Shown: positions 17,190 to 27,053 of the stretch, in pieces
Position numbering within the stretch: the first letter of the stretch is position 1
How the letters are laid out: every line of letters starts with the position of its first letter
Assembly: GCF_003966155.1 (NCBI RefSeq)
Contig: NZ_RXNS01000004.1
Coordinates: 62,001 to 126,000, forward strand
From: Halomonas nitroreducens
Lineage (GTDB): Bacteria > Pseudomonadota > Gammaproteobacteria > Pseudomonadales > Halomonadaceae
Direction of reading: 5' to 3'
Length of the DNA: 64,000 bases
Position numbers and translations under genes: made by a program
Notes under the pieces: model-generated
Seen by the model: the letters and a program-made list of their open reading frames with translations, nothing else
The model's database searches: none
What the model was told of the DNA's origin: nothing

Positions 17190-18022
17190 TGCTGCTGCAG
17201 TTCACCAAGATGCACGGGCTGGGCAACGACTTCATGGTCGTCGACCTGATCACCCAGCGGGCGCGGCTGCGCGACGAGCAGATCCGTGCCCTGGCCGACC
17301 GGCGCTTCGGCATCGGCTTCGACCAACTGCTGGTGGTCGAGCCGCCCCGGGACCCGGACATGGACTTTCGCTACCGCATCTTCAACGCCGACGGCAGCGA
17401 AGTGGAGAACTGCGGCAACGGGGCGCGCTGCTTCGCCCGTTTCGTGCGCGACCAGCGGCTGACCCACAAGCGCGAGATCCACGTCGAGACCGCCGGCGGC
17501 CCGCTCACCCTGGTGGTGGGCGACGACAATCGCGTCAGCGTGGACATGGGAGCACCGCGCTTCGCGCCAGCGACGCTGCCCTTCGAGGCCGACGAGGACC
17601 GGGCCCTGCACGCCCTGGACGTCGACGGCCGGCGCCTCGAGGTCGGCGTGGTGTCACTGGGCAATCCCCATGCGGTGCTGCGGGTCGACGACGTGGACAC
17701 CGCCCCGGTGGCCACCCTGGGGCCGGCCATCGAGGCCCATCCGCGCTTCCCGCGGCGGGTCAATGCCGGCTTCATGCAGGTGGTGTCGCCCCACGAGATC
17801 CGCCTGCGCGTCTACGAGCGAGGCAGTGGCGAGACCCTGGCCTGCGGCACCGGCGCCTGCGCCGCGGTGGCCACCGGCATCCGCCTGGGCTGGCTCGAGA
17901 ACCCGGTCACCGTGCACCTGCCCGGTGGCGACCTGGAGATCACCTGGCCCGGCAGTGACGCCAGCCTGATCATGACCGGACCCGCGGAACGGGTCTTCGA
18001 GGGCCGCGTGCCCCTAAACTGA
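17189..18022 (+). CDS. dapF: Diaminopimelate epimerase
   Basis: A 277-residue cofactor-independent epimerase converting LL- to meso-diaminopimelate, for lysine and peptidoglycan. The two catalytic cysteines are Cys75 in ENCGNGARC and Cys219 in ACGTGACA. The N terminus [11 protein letters not shown] is canonical. It is translationally coupled to lysA and supplies that enzyme's substrate. Confidence 0.97.
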   Translation: MLLQFTKMHGLGNDFMVVDLITQRARLRDEQIRALADRRFGIGFDQLLVVEPPRDPDMDFRYRIFNADGSEVENCGNGARCFARFVRDQRLTHKREIHVETAGGPLTLVVGDDNRVSVDMGAPRFAPATLPFEADEDRALHALDVDGRRLEVGVVSLGNPHAVLRVDDVDTAPVATLGPAIEAHPRFPRRVNAGFMQVVSPHEIRLRVYERGSGETLACGTGACAAVATGIRLGWLENPVTVHLPGGDLEITWPGSDASLIMTGPAERVFEGRVPLN

Positions 18023-18044
18023 GCGTCGAGACGAGGAGAAGCGC

Positions 18045-18764
18045 ATGACCCGAGCCGCCCCCGAGCCACGCAAGACCCTGGACCCGGATGTCGTGGCCCA
18101 GTGGCTCGCCCGTCACCCTGACTTCTTCGTCGGCCGCGAGGGCCTGCTCCAGCAGCTCAAGGTGCCGCACCCCGAGGCCCGCGGCGCCACCTCCCTGCTG
18201 GAACGGCTGGTGGCGGACCTGCGCACCCGCGCCGAGCAGGCCGAGTGGCGCCTGGAACAGCTGCTGGAATCGGCCCGCCACAACGAAGCCCAGTATCGCC
18301 GGACCCGGGAGCTGGTGCTGGCCCTGCTGGAGGCCGAGGACGGCGATGCCCTGGGCCAGGCCCTGGCCACCCAGTTCAGCGAGCGCTTCCAGACCCCGGC
18401 GCTGGCGCTGTGGTGCCCGGCCAGCCTCACCGACCGCGAGTCGCAGCCGCCCCAGGCCCCCCGCCAGGTGCTCGACGACCATGTGGCCCAGCGCCTGGCG
18501 GCCCTGCTGGACGGTCGGGCGAGCCGCTGCACCCGACTGACGCCCACCGACTGGAAGCGCCTGCTGCCCCACGCCCCGGCGCCGGACAAGGCCGGTTCCT
18601 GTGCGCTGGCCCGGCTGACCCTGGGCGAGCCGCTGGGCTACCTGGTGCTGGCGAGCCCCGACCCCGACCACTTCCGCGCCAGCATGGACACCCTGTTCAC
18701 CGAGTACGTCGGCGACGTGGTGGCCCGCCTGCTGATGCGCCTGGCGCCGCCACGCCATGGCTGA
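18045..18764 (+). CDS. DUF484 family protein (GAF-like)
   Basis: A 239-residue soluble protein of the DUF484 family, which is found between dapF and xerC in many gammaproteobacteria. The N-terminal segment DVVAQWLARHPDFF is the family mark. A helical, coiled-coil stretch follows (about residues 50-95), then a GAF-like domain. Its function is unknown. The family's tight linkage to xerC suggests a role around cell division or chromosome resolution, but that is inference. The last 8 bases overlap xerC. Confidence 0.88.
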   Translation: MTRAAPEPRKTLDPDVVAQWLARHPDFFVGREGLLQQLKVPHPEARGATSLLERLVADLRTRAEQAEWRLEQLLESARHNEAQYRRTRELVLALLEAEDGDALGQALATQFSERFQTPALALWCPASLTDRESQPPQAPRQVLDDHVAQRLAALLDGRASRCTRLTPTDWKRLLPHAPAPDKAGSCALARLTLGEPLGYLVLASPDPDHFRASMDTLFTEYVGDVVARLLMRLAPPRHG

Positions 18765-19671
18765 GCCGACCCGGCTCGACGGCCAGCTGGCCGACTACCT
18801 GGCGGCGCTCTCCCGTACCGCCAGCGCGGCCACAGTGGCAGCCTATCGCCGCGACCTGGCCGCGCTGGGCGACTTTCTGGCCGCCAACGGGGTGGCCGAC
18901 GGCGCCGCCCTGGACGCCGCCCTATTGCGCCGCTTCCTCGGTGGCGAACGGGCCCGGGGCCTGGCCCCCCGCAGCCTGGCCCGGCGCCGAGCGGCCATCT
19001 CCGGCTTCGCCGACCACCTGCGGGCCGCCGGCGTGCTGGACCACAACCCGGCCAGCCTGGTGCGCACGCCGCGCCTGCCCAGGGACCTGCCGCGACCGGT
19101 GGACGTGGATGCCCTGGCACGCTTTCTCGACACGCCCCACGACGGCTCGCCCCTGGCCTGCCGCGACCAGGCCATGCTGGAGCTGTTCTACTCCAGCGGC
19201 CTGCGCCTGGCGGAACTCGCCGCCCTGGACCTCGGCGACTTGCAGCCCCAGCGGGTGCGAGTGCTGGGCAAGGGCGGCAAGCCCCGCCAGGTGCCGGTGG
19301 GCCGTCGCGCCCGGGCGGCGCTGGAGATCTGGCTCGGCGTGCGCGGGACCCTGGCCGGTGACGGCGAGACGGCGCTGTTCGTGGGGGCACGCGGTGCCCG
19401 GCTCGGCCATCGGGCCATCCAGCAGCGCCTGGCAAACCTGGCCCGCCAGCGGGGCCTGGCCGAGCACCTGCACCCCCATCGGCTTCGCCACTCCTTCGCC
19501 AGCCATCTGCTGGAGTCCAGCCAGGACCTGCGGGCGGTCCAGGAGCTGCTGGGCCATGCCAACCTGGCCACCACCCAGGTCTACACCCGACTCGACTGGC
19601 AGCACCTGGCGGCCGGCTATGACGCCGCCCACCCCCGCGCCCGACGCCGCCGCCCCAACGACAGTGACTGA
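18757..19671 (+). CDS. xerC: Tyrosine recombinase XerC
   Basis: A 304-residue recombinase that with XerD resolves chromosome dimers at dif. The full catalytic set is visible: Arg150 (GLRLAE), Lys172, His241 and Arg244 (HRLRH), His267 (LLGHA) and nucleophile Tyr276. Residues 1-105 form the SAM-like core-binding domain. Length and conserved context mark it as the housekeeping XerC, not a phage integrase. Confidence 0.95.
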   Translation: MAEPTRLDGQLADYLAALSRTASAATVAAYRRDLAALGDFLAANGVADGAALDAALLRRFLGGERARGLAPRSLARRRAAISGFADHLRAAGVLDHNPASLVRTPRLPRDLPRPVDVDALARFLDTPHDGSPLACRDQAMLELFYSSGLRLAELAALDLGDLQPQRVRVLGKGGKPRQVPVGRRARAALEIWLGVRGTLAGDGETALFVGARGARLGHRAIQQRLANLARQRGLAEHLHPHRLRHSFASHLLESSQDLRAVQELLGHANLATTQVYTRLDWQHLAAGYDAAHPRARRRRPNDSD

Positions 19672-19675
19672 ACCC

Positions 19676-20425
19676 ATGACTCGCCTTCCCCTCCAGGCCC
19701 TGACCTTCGACCTCGACGACACCCTCTGGGACAACCGCGAGGTGATGACCCGTACCGAGCAGGGCCACTATGCCTGGCTCGATGACGCCCTGGCCGAGTG
19801 GCTCGCCGAGCGGGGCGAGCCCTCGCGCGGCCGCTTCGCCGAGCGCCTACCGATCACGGCCTACCAGCAACGCCGACAGGAACTCGCCGAGCGCCACCCG
19901 CTGCGCCGCGGCGACTTCACCTGGATCCGCGAGCACGCCCTGGCCTCGCTGCTGAAGGAGTTTGGGCTGCCCCATGAGGCGGCCTGGCACTGGGCGGCAC
20001 GCGCCATGGAGCACTTCCACGACCTGCGCGTGCAGGTCTCCCCCTATCCCGAGGTGGAACCGATGCTCAGCGAGCTGGGGGCGCGCTACCGGCTGGGCTC
20101 CATCACCAACGGCAACCTGGCCTTCGACCGCCTGCCCCTGCGCCGCCACTTCGCGGTGGCGATCGCCGCCGGGGAGATCCACGCCCCCAAGCCCGACCCC
20201 CGCCCCTTCCTGATGGCGCTGGCCCGGCTCGACACACCGCCGGCCCGGGCGATGCACGTGGGGGATTCGTGGAAGGAGGACATCCTGCCGGCGATCCGGC
20301 TGGGCATGCAGGCGGCCTGGATTGCCGGTGATACGCCCCATGGCGCGCCGCTACCCGTGGGCGTCCATCGCCTGGCGCATATCCGCGAGCTGCCGGCCCT
20401 GCTGGAGAAGCTGGGGCAGCAGTGA
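19676..20425 (+). CDS. yigB: HAD-superfamily phosphatase, YigB-like
   Basis: A 249-residue haloacid-dehalogenase phosphatase. The nucleophile motif FDLDDTLWDN has Asp12 and Asp14; SITNGN, the lysine in HAPKPDP and HVGDSWKEDILPA give the remaining HAD motifs. E. coli YigB, encoded next to xerC, dephosphorylates the riboflavin precursor 5-amino-6-(5-phosphoribitylamino)uracil and FMN, and the same activity is likely here. I chose ATG at 19676, four bases after the xerC stop; an in-frame GTG at 19664 is possible. Confidence 0.88.
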   Translation: MTRLPLQALTFDLDDTLWDNREVMTRTEQGHYAWLDDALAEWLAERGEPSRGRFAERLPITAYQQRRQELAERHPLRRGDFTWIREHALASLLKEFGLPHEAAWHWAARAMEHFHDLRVQVSPYPEVEPMLSELGARYRLGSITNGNLAFDRLPLRRHFAVAIAAGEIHAPKPDPRPFLMALARLDTPPARAMHVGDSWKEDILPAIRLGMQAAWIAGDTPHGAPLPVGVHRLAHIRELPALLEKLGQQ

Positions 20426-20532
20426 TACGGGCGGCCGAGCAATTCCGGCCGATCCGTCCAAACGCGGGGGGAAACGCGGCGCGCGAAGGCCAGGCTAGGC
20501 AAGCGGCGGTGACTGGCAGTCAATGAGCCTTC

Positions 20533-20557
20533 CCAGGCGGCGGTTAACGCCGCCTGG
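20533..20557. terminator. Hairpin between yigB and engB
   Basis: A perfect 10-bp GC-rich stem with a 5-base loop (GTTAA) sits 18 bases from the engB stop in the convergent gap. There is no T-run. The remaining 120 bases after yigB hold nothing recognisable. Confidence 0.45.
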
Positions 20558-20574
20558 TCGAGCGCAGCCCGTTG

Positions 20575-21189
20575 TCACTGGCGTTCGGCGAACAGCCAGT
20601 CGTCGAGGCGCGCATGCACCTCCTCGATGCCCTGCTTCTTGAGGGCGGAGAACAACTGGACGCTCACCAGGTCTTCCCACTCGCGCAGTCGCGAGCGCAC
20701 CTGGTGCAGGGCATTCTTCGCGGCGCCGGCCTTCAGCTTGTCGGCCTTGGTCAGCAGGATGTGCACCGGCATATCCTGGTCATCCGCCCAGCCCAGCATC
20801 GTCTGGTCGAACTCGGAGAGCGGATGACGCACGTCCATCACCAGCACGAGGCCGCGCAGGGAGGTGCGCCGCTGCAGGTAGTCCGCCAGGTGGCGTTGCC
20901 ACTCGAGCTTGACCTGTTCGGGGACCTTGGCGTAGCCGTAGCCCGGCAGGTCGACCAGCCGGTGCGCGGTGTCCTCGCCCAGGGAGAAGAAATTGATCAG
21001 CTGGGTGCGCCCGGGGGTCTTGGAGGTCCGGGCCAGCGCCTTCTGGTGCGTCAGGGCATTGATGGCGCTGGACTTTCCGGCGTTGGAGCGCCCGGCGAAG
21101 GCCACTTCGGCGCCGCCATCGGACGGGCATTTCGCCAGGGTCGGCGCACTGATGAGGAAGCGGGAGGCCTGGTAGTTGAGTCGCGACAT
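20575..21189 (-). CDS. engB: Ribosome biogenesis GTPase EngB (YihA/YsxC)
   Basis: A 204-residue essential TRAFAC GTPase needed for late large-subunit assembly. G1 is GRSNAGKSS at 33-41, G2 the threonine in [10 protein letters not shown]3 [10 protein letters not shown] and G4 TKADK. Length is typical. It is transcribed away from cytochrome c4, and this pairing is seen in other gammaproteobacteria. Confidence 0.96.
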   Translation of the reverse strand: MSRLNYQASRFLISAPTLAKCPSDGGAEVAFAGRSNAGKSSAINALTHQKALARTSKTPGRTQLINFFSLGEDTAHRLVDLPGYGYAKVPEQVKLEWQRHLADYLQRRTSLRGLVLVMDVRHPLSEFDQTMLGWADDQDMPVHILLTKADKLKAGAAKNALHQVRSRLREWEDLVSVQLFSALKKQGIEEVHARLDDWLFAERQ

Positions 21190-21255
21190 GGCGGGAGTTT
21201 CCTGACGTTGATCAAGGGTACCGCGGCTTGCATTCCCGCAGCACAGGTGTTCCGT

Positions 21256-21261
21256 TATAAT
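21256..21261 (+). promoter_or_regulatory. Consensus -10 (TATAAT) for cytochrome c4
   Basis: A perfect TATAAT lies 170 bases before the cytochrome c4 start. The -35 region 17 bases upstream (TTCCCG) is poor. If used, the mRNA has a leader of about 165 bases. Confidence 0.5.
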
Positions 21262-21431
21262 GCAGTGACTTTTGTCTGCGACCCGGGGCGCGCAAGTATA
21301 CCACCGTGCTCCCGCCGGCAGCGACCGACCAGGCTACGTCGACAGCTTCCGGCAGCAAGGCTCGCCCGCACCTCCCGGGCGGCACCCAGGGTACGTACCG
21401 GTCAACAACATAACGGCATAGTGGATTAGCG

Positions 21432-22052
21432 ATGAGAAAGCTACTGGCAAGCCTGGCAATCACCATGAGCGCCGTCGGCGCCGCCCACGCGGACCTCCAG
21501 TCGGACGCGGATGCCGCCGCCGGCCGCGAGAAGGCACAGGCCTGCGCCGCCTGTCACGGTCAGGAAGGCATCAGTCCGTCCGGCGCCTTCCCCAACCTGG
21601 CCGGCCAGCAAGCCTCCTATCTCGCCAAGCAGATCATGGACATCCGCGACGGCAACCGTAACGTGCCGCAGATGGCCGGCCAGGTGGACAACTTCTCCGA
21701 CCAGGATGCCTGGGACGTGGCCACCTACTTCGCCGAGAAGGACCCGGCCCTGGGTCAGGCAGACCCGGAGCCCGCCCTGGTCGAGCATGGCCGCGAACTG
21801 TACCGGGCCGGCGACCTGGCCAAGGGACTGCCGGCCTGTGCCGCCTGCCACAGCCCGACCGGCGCGGGGATCGGCAGCGCCGTGTATCCCGCGCTGTCCG
21901 GCCAGAAGAACGATTACGTGGTCGCCACCCTGCAGGCCTTCGCTGCCGGCGAGCGGGCCAACGACCCCAACGCCATCATGCGCGACATCGCCGCCAAGAT
22001 GAGCGACCGTGACATGGAAGCCGTGGCCAACTACGTGCGCGGGCTGCACTGA
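21432..22052 (+). CDS. Cytochrome c4, periplasmic dihaem
   Basis: A 206-residue protein with a signal peptide cleaved after AHA (residue 20) and two c-type haem sites, CAACH at 38-42 and CAACH at 136-140. The two halves repeat the pattern haem site, PNLAGQ or PALSGQ, then a later Met (VPQMAGQ; AAKMSDRDM) as sixth ligand. Cytochrome c4 carries electrons from the bc1 complex to terminal oxidases such as cbb3. The downstream dsbA may help cysteine handling in the periplasm. Confidence 0.94.
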   Translation: MRKLLASLAITMSAVGAAHADLQSDADAAAGREKAQACAACHGQEGISPSGAFPNLAGQQASYLAKQIMDIRDGNRNVPQMAGQVDNFSDQDAWDVATYFAEKDPALGQADPEPALVEHGRELYRAGDLAKGLPACAACHSPTGAGIGSAVYPALSGQKNDYVVATLQAFAAGERANDPNAIMRDIAAKMSDRDMEAVANYVRGLH

Positions 22053-22089
22053 ACGCGTCCCGCATGGCTTCGGCATCACCGGTATTCGA

Positions 22090-22114
22090 CGAGGGCGGCC
22101 CTGGGCCGCCCTCG
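22090..22114 (+). terminator. Hairpin downstream of cytochrome c4
   Basis: A perfect 11-bp GC-rich stem with a 3-base loop, 38 bases after the stop codon. No U-run follows. It may terminate or stabilise the cytochrome transcript before dsbA. Confidence 0.45.
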
Positions 22115-22212
22115 GCGTCTCCGGGAACCCGGACGGCTGGCCACACTCCAACTCGGCGATGCCGTGCCCACGGCGCCCCCCTGGATCATGACACACTCAA
22201 GGAGAGCCCCTC

Positions 22213-22845
22213 ATGTTCAAGTCCCTGATCGTCGCCCTGGCAGGCCTGGGCCTGTCCACCCTCGCCTCCGCGGCCAACCTGGTGGAGGGCGAGCACTACA
22301 CTACCCTCGACGAGCCGGTGAAGACCCTAGTCGAGGAGGGCAAGATCGAGGTCACCGAGGCCTTCTGGTATGGCTGCCCCCATTGCTACAACCTGGAAGA
22401 GCCCCTCAATGCCTGGGTCGCGGAGCTCCCCGAGGACGTGGTCTTCCAGCGCCTGCCGGCCACCATGGGCGGCGCCTGGAACAAGCACGCCACGGCCTTC
22501 TATGCCGCCAAGGAGCTGGGCATCCAGGAAGACCTGCATGACGACTTCTTCGACGCCTATCATGAGCAAGGCCGGCGCCTGACCGAGGTCGAGGATATCG
22601 CCGCCTTCTTCAGCAACTATGGCGTCAGCGAGGAGGAGGCCAGCGAGGCGCTGACCGCCTTCGGCGTCAAGTCCCAGGTCAACCAGGCCCACGCCCGCAT
22701 GCGCAACATGGGCCTGATGGGGGTGCCGGCGCTGATCGTCGATGGCCGCTATGTGGTGACCCCGAGCACCGCCGGCAGCCTCGACAACATGCCGCAGGTG
22801 GCCGGCGCCCTGGTGGACAAGGTGCGCGAGGAACGGAAGGACTGA
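22213..22845 (+). CDS. dsbA: Thiol:disulfide interchange protein DsbA
   Basis: A 210-residue periplasmic oxidase. The signal peptide ends at ASA (residue 20), the redox site is CPHC at 55-58 in FWYGCPHC, and the cis-proline loop is GVPALIV. It introduces disulfides into exported proteins and is reoxidised by DsbB. The pairing with cytochrome c4 upstream and an EEP hydrolase downstream also occurs in Pseudomonas. Confidence 0.95.
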   Translation: MFKSLIVALAGLGLSTLASAANLVEGEHYTTLDEPVKTLVEEGKIEVTEAFWYGCPHCYNLEEPLNAWVAELPEDVVFQRLPATMGGAWNKHATAFYAAKELGIQEDLHDDFFDAYHEQGRRLTEVEDIAAFFSNYGVSEEEASEALTAFGVKSQVNQAHARMRNMGLMGVPALIVDGRYVVTPSTAGSLDNMPQVAGALVDKVREERKD

Positions 22846-22846
22846 C

Positions 22847-23656
22847 ATGACTTCGACGCTGGCCGATGCCAGATGGCCGCTGCGCGAACGCGGCCTGCTG
22901 AAACTGCTCACCTTCAACCTGCAGGTGGGCATCCAGACATCGGCCTACCATCACTACCTGACCCGCAGCTGGCAGCACCTGCTGCCCCATCCGCGACGCC
23001 TCAAGCGCCTCGACATGATGAGCGAGGTGCTGGGGCGCTTCGACATCGTCGGCCTCCAGGAGGTCGACGGCGGCAGTTTCCGCTCCGGGCGGGTCAACCA
23101 GGTGGAGTATCTGGCCCATCGCGCCGGCTTTCCGCATCATTACCAGCAGCTCAACCGCAACCTGGGCCAGCTCGCCCAGCACAGCAACGGGCTGCTGTCG
23201 CGCCTGCCCCCCTCCCGGGTCGAGGAGCATAGCCTGCCCGGCACCCTGCCCGGCCGTGGCGCCATCCACGCCCGCTTCGGCGAGGGCCCCGACGCCCTGC
23301 ACCTGTTCGTCGCCCACCTGGCGCTCAGCCATCGGGGCCGGGTGCGCCAGCTCGACTACCTCAGCGAGATCATCGCCCCCCTGCGCCACGTGGTGGTGAT
23401 GGGCGACCTCAACTGTACCCCGGACCAGCTCCATGCCCACTCGCGGTTTCGCGACTCGCTGCCGCTGCACCCGGTGCGCCCGCCGCTGAGCTACCCCTCC
23501 TGGCAGCCTCGCCGGGCCCTGGACCATATTCTGCTCTCGGATTCCCTGGAGGCCCACCGGGTCGAGGTGCTGGAGCACCTCTTCTCCGACCACCTGCCCG
23601 TGGCCATCGACGTCACCCTGCCCGAGGCCTGTCACGCCACCCTGGCCAAGAGGTAA
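22847..23656 (+). CDS. Endonuclease/exonuclease/phosphatase family hydrolase
   Basis: A 269-residue metal-dependent phosphodiesterase-fold protein. EEP motifs in order are the N-terminal LLTFNLQVG, metal ligand Glu in GLQEVDGG, GDLNCTP in the middle and the C-terminal catalytic SDHLPV. There is no signal peptide, so it is cytoplasmic. The substrate cannot be read from sequence; family members cut DNA, RNA caps, phospholipids or inositol phosphates. It starts two bases after dsbA and is probably co-transcribed. Confidence 0.85.
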   Translation: MTSTLADARWPLRERGLLKLLTFNLQVGIQTSAYHHYLTRSWQHLLPHPRRLKRLDMMSEVLGRFDIVGLQEVDGGSFRSGRVNQVEYLAHRAGFPHHYQQLNRNLGQLAQHSNGLLSRLPPSRVEEHSLPGTLPGRGAIHARFGEGPDALHLFVAHLALSHRGRVRQLDYLSEIIAPLRHVVVMGDLNCTPDQLHAHSRFRDSLPLHPVRPPLSYPSWQPRRALDHILLSDSLEAHRVEVLEHLFSDHLPVAIDVTLPEACHATLAKR

Positions 23657-23671
23657 GACCAATGTCGCCCC

Positions 23672-23708
23672 CATCGTTGTAACAGACGATGAACGATTCC
23701 CGTATAGT
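23672..23708 (+). promoter_or_regulatory. Promoter and operator candidate before the first TRAP operon
   Basis: TATAGT (23703-23708, five of six) is preceded by GTAACA as a -35 at 18 bases. An inverted repeat, CATCGT-N8-ACGATG (23672-23677 with 23686-23691), overlaps this -35 and could bind a repressor. The regulator is not identifiable here. Confidence 0.4.
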
Positions 23709-23783
23709 CTGCAGGGGGCCCCGCCGGCACCGCGGGGTCACGATTTCCTATGCTGACCATGGAACCCCCTAGCGAGACGCCCC

Positions 23784-24338
23784 ATGCCTGATTCCCGCGA
23801 GCTTCCCAGTGCCCTGGCACGGCTCGACCGCTTGTCCGAATGGCTCGGCAGGAGCCTTTCCTGGCTGGTCCTGCTGATGATGCTGGTCCAGTTCCTGATC
23901 GTGGTGCTGCGCTACGCCTTCAGCGTCAACAGCATCCCCATGCAGGAATCGGTGATGTACATGCACGCCACGGTGTTCATGCTGGCCGCGGCCTATACCC
24001 TGCGCCACGATGGCCACGTGCGGGTGGACATCTTCTATCGGGCCATGCCGGCAAAGCGCAAGGCCCTGGTCGACCTGCTGGGTCACCTCTTCCTGCTGAT
24101 GCCGGTGATGATCTTCGTGATCCTCGTCAGCCTCGGCTACGTCAGCAAGTCCTGGCGCATCTTCGAGGGCTCGCCGGACTCCGGCGGCATTCCCGGCGTC
24201 TTCCTGCTCAAGACCCTGATCCCGCTGTTCGCCGCCCTGATGATCCTCCAGGGCCTGGTCGAGGCCTGGCGCAACGTGCTCATCATGACCGGCCGCATCG
24301 CCCCCAAGGAAGAAGAACACCACGAGGAGCACCTGTAA
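23784..24338 (+). CDS. TRAP transporter small membrane subunit (DctQ-like)
   Basis: A 184-residue inner-membrane protein with four predicted helices and the DctQ motifs of family TRAP transporters: a paired SEWLGRSLSWLVLLMMLVQF-type first helix, an RYAF motif, then HARVHD-like sequence (RHDGHVRVDIFY). It works with the large subunit in sodium-driven solute uptake. Its TAA shares a base with the start of the large subunit gene. Confidence 0.92.
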   Translation: MPDSRELPSALARLDRLSEWLGRSLSWLVLLMMLVQFLIVVLRYAFSVNSIPMQESVMYMHATVFMLAAAYTLRHDGHVRVDIFYRAMPAKRKALVDLLGHLFLLMPVMIFVILVSLGYVSKSWRIFEGSPDSGGIPGVFLLKTLIPLFAALMILQGLVEAWRNVLIMTGRIAPKEEEHHEEHL

Positions 24339-25741
24339 TGATGGAGTTCATGCCCCTGGTGCTGTTCGCCGTGATCTGCACCGTCCTGATGTTCGGCTAT
24401 CCCGTCGCCCTGTCCCTGGCCGGCACCGCCCTGGCCTTCGCCGGCCTGGGCACGGGCCTGGAGGCACTGGGCATCGACGCCAACTTCGATGCCGGTTTCC
24501 TGTCGGCCTTCCCCAACCGCCTCTACGGCATCATGACCAATCAGACGCTGCTGGCGGTGCCACTGTTCGTGCTGATGGGCGTACTGCTGGAGAAGTCGCG
24601 GGTGGCCGAGACCCTGCTCGAGGCCATGGCCCTGCTGTTCGGCTCGCTGCGCGGGGGGCTCGGCATCTCGGTGACCCTGGTCGGCATGCTGCTCGCCGCC
24701 TCCACCGGCATCGTCGGCGCCACCGTGGTGACCATGGGCCTGATGTCGCTGCCGACCATGCTCAAGCGCGGCTACAGCATGCCCCTGGCCACCGGCACCA
24801 TCTGCGCCACCGGCACCCTGGGCCAGATCATCCCGCCGTCCATCGCCCTGGTGCTGCTGGGGGACGTGTTGTCCTCGGCCTACCAGCAGGCCCAGCTGTC
24901 CATGGGCATCTTCAGCCCCAAGACGGTGTCGGTGGGCGATCTGTTCATGGGCGCCCTGGTGCCCGGCCTGCTGCTGGTGGTGTTCTACATCGCCTATGTC
25001 GCCGTTATCGCCTGGCTCAAGCCCAGCGCCGCGCCCGCCGTCGATCGCCGCGACCTGATGGAGGAGCTCGGTCACCAGGGTGGTCTCGGCCTGCTGCTGC
25101 TCAAGGGGCTGGTCCCGCCCATCGTGCTGATCGTGGTAGTGCTGGGTTCGATCCTCGGCGGCTTCGCCACGCCCACCGAGGCGTCGGCCGTGGGGGCCTT
25201 CGGCGCCCTGGTGCTGGCCCTGGCCTATCGCCGCCTGGACGTCGCCACCCTCAAGGAAGTGCTGCGCTCCACCGTCAACGTCACCACCATGGTGTTCCTG
25301 ATCCTGATCGGCGCCGCGCTGTTCTCGCTGGTGTTCCGCGCCTATGGCGGCGAGCACCTGGTGACCGCGGTCTTCGAGAGCATGCCCGGCGGGGTGATCG
25401 GCGCGACCCTGGTGGTGATGCTGGTGATCTTCCTGCTCGGCTTCATCCTCGACTTCATCGAGATCACCTTCGTGGTGGTGCCCATCGTCGGGCCGATCCT
25501 GCTGGCCATGGGCCTGGATCCCGTCTGGCTCGGCATCATGATCGCCATCAACCTGCAGACCTCCTTCCTCACGCCGCCCTTCGGCTTCGCGCTGTTCTAC
25601 CTGCGCGGCGTGGCGCCGGACTCGGTACCCACCTCGTCGATCTACCGCGGGGTCATCCCCTTCATCGTGCTGCAGCTCGGCATGCTGCTGGCCCTGTCCT
25701 GGTTCCCGGGGCTGGCCACCTGGCTGCCGGACCAGTTCTGA
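24338..25741 (+). CDS. TRAP transporter large permease subunit (DctM-like)
   Basis: A 467-residue permease with about 12-13 membrane helices. It has the family features GYPVALSLAG in the first helix, the GIVGATVVTMG loop and the C-terminal TSFLTPPFGFALFYLRG motif. I chose ATG at 24338 (TAATG overlap, GAGGAG eight bases before); the ATG three bases later is equally possible. The insert after helix 5 (LKPSAAPAVDRRD) is typical of the subgroup paired with TTHA0766-like binding proteins. Confidence 0.93.
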   Translation: MMEFMPLVLFAVICTVLMFGYPVALSLAGTALAFAGLGTGLEALGIDANFDAGFLSAFPNRLYGIMTNQTLLAVPLFVLMGVLLEKSRVAETLLEAMALLFGSLRGGLGISVTLVGMLLAASTGIVGATVVTMGLMSLPTMLKRGYSMPLATGTICATGTLGQIIPPSIALVLLGDVLSSAYQQAQLSMGIFSPKTVSVGDLFMGALVPGLLLVVFYIAYVAVIAWLKPSAAPAVDRRDLMEELGHQGGLGLLLLKGLVPPIVLIVVVLGSILGGFATPTEASAVGAFGALVLALAYRRLDVATLKEVLRSTVNVTTMVFLILIGAALFSLVFRAYGGEHLVTAVFESMPGGVIGATLVVMLVIFLLGFILDFIEITFVVVPIVGPILLAMGLDPVWLGIMIAINLQTSFLTPPFGFALFYLRGVAPDSVPTSSIYRGVIPFIVLQLGMLLALSWFPGLATWLPDQF

Positions 25742-25811
25742 CGTGAGCGTGGAATCGGCCGCCCGGGAGACCGGCAGCGGCCGTCTATAGTGACTCGACA
25801 CAGGTTTCACC

Positions 25812-25831
25812 GGGAGGGCGGATGCCCTCCC
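25812..25831 (+). repeat. Hairpin between TRAP permease and binding-protein genes
   Basis: GGGAGGGC and GCCCTCCC form an 8-bp stem around GGAT, 60 bases before the binding-protein start. TATAGT at 25786-25791 just upstream could be a separate -10. Such hairpins often set unequal expression of binding protein and permease. Confidence 0.4.
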
Positions 25832-25890
25832 CTGCCGACCGGTCCGACGCGGGCCACTTCCCAACAAGGCACACAACGAGAGGGAATCGC

Positions 25891-26988
<1,098 letters not shown>

Positions 26989-26995
26989 TCGCCGA

Positions 26996-27034
26996 GTGCC
27001 CCCGCGGCCCCCTGTGACGGGCCCGCGGGGGCAC
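26996..27034. terminator. Convergent hairpin between the TRAP operon and nuoN
   Basis: A perfect 12-bp stem, GTGCCCCCGCGG with CCGCGGGGGCAC, spans 26996-27034. It sits 8 bases after the TRAP binding-protein stop and 20 bases from the nuoN stop. No T-run, so it is possibly bidirectional but non-canonical. Confidence 0.55.
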
Positions 27035-27053
27035 CCCCTCGCGCCGACGCGCC

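Noticed and set aside
18757..19671. Tyrosine recombinase as evidence of a mobile island
   Set aside because: Sequence length, catalytic set and the dapF-DUF484-xerC-yigB context identify it as the chromosomal XerC.
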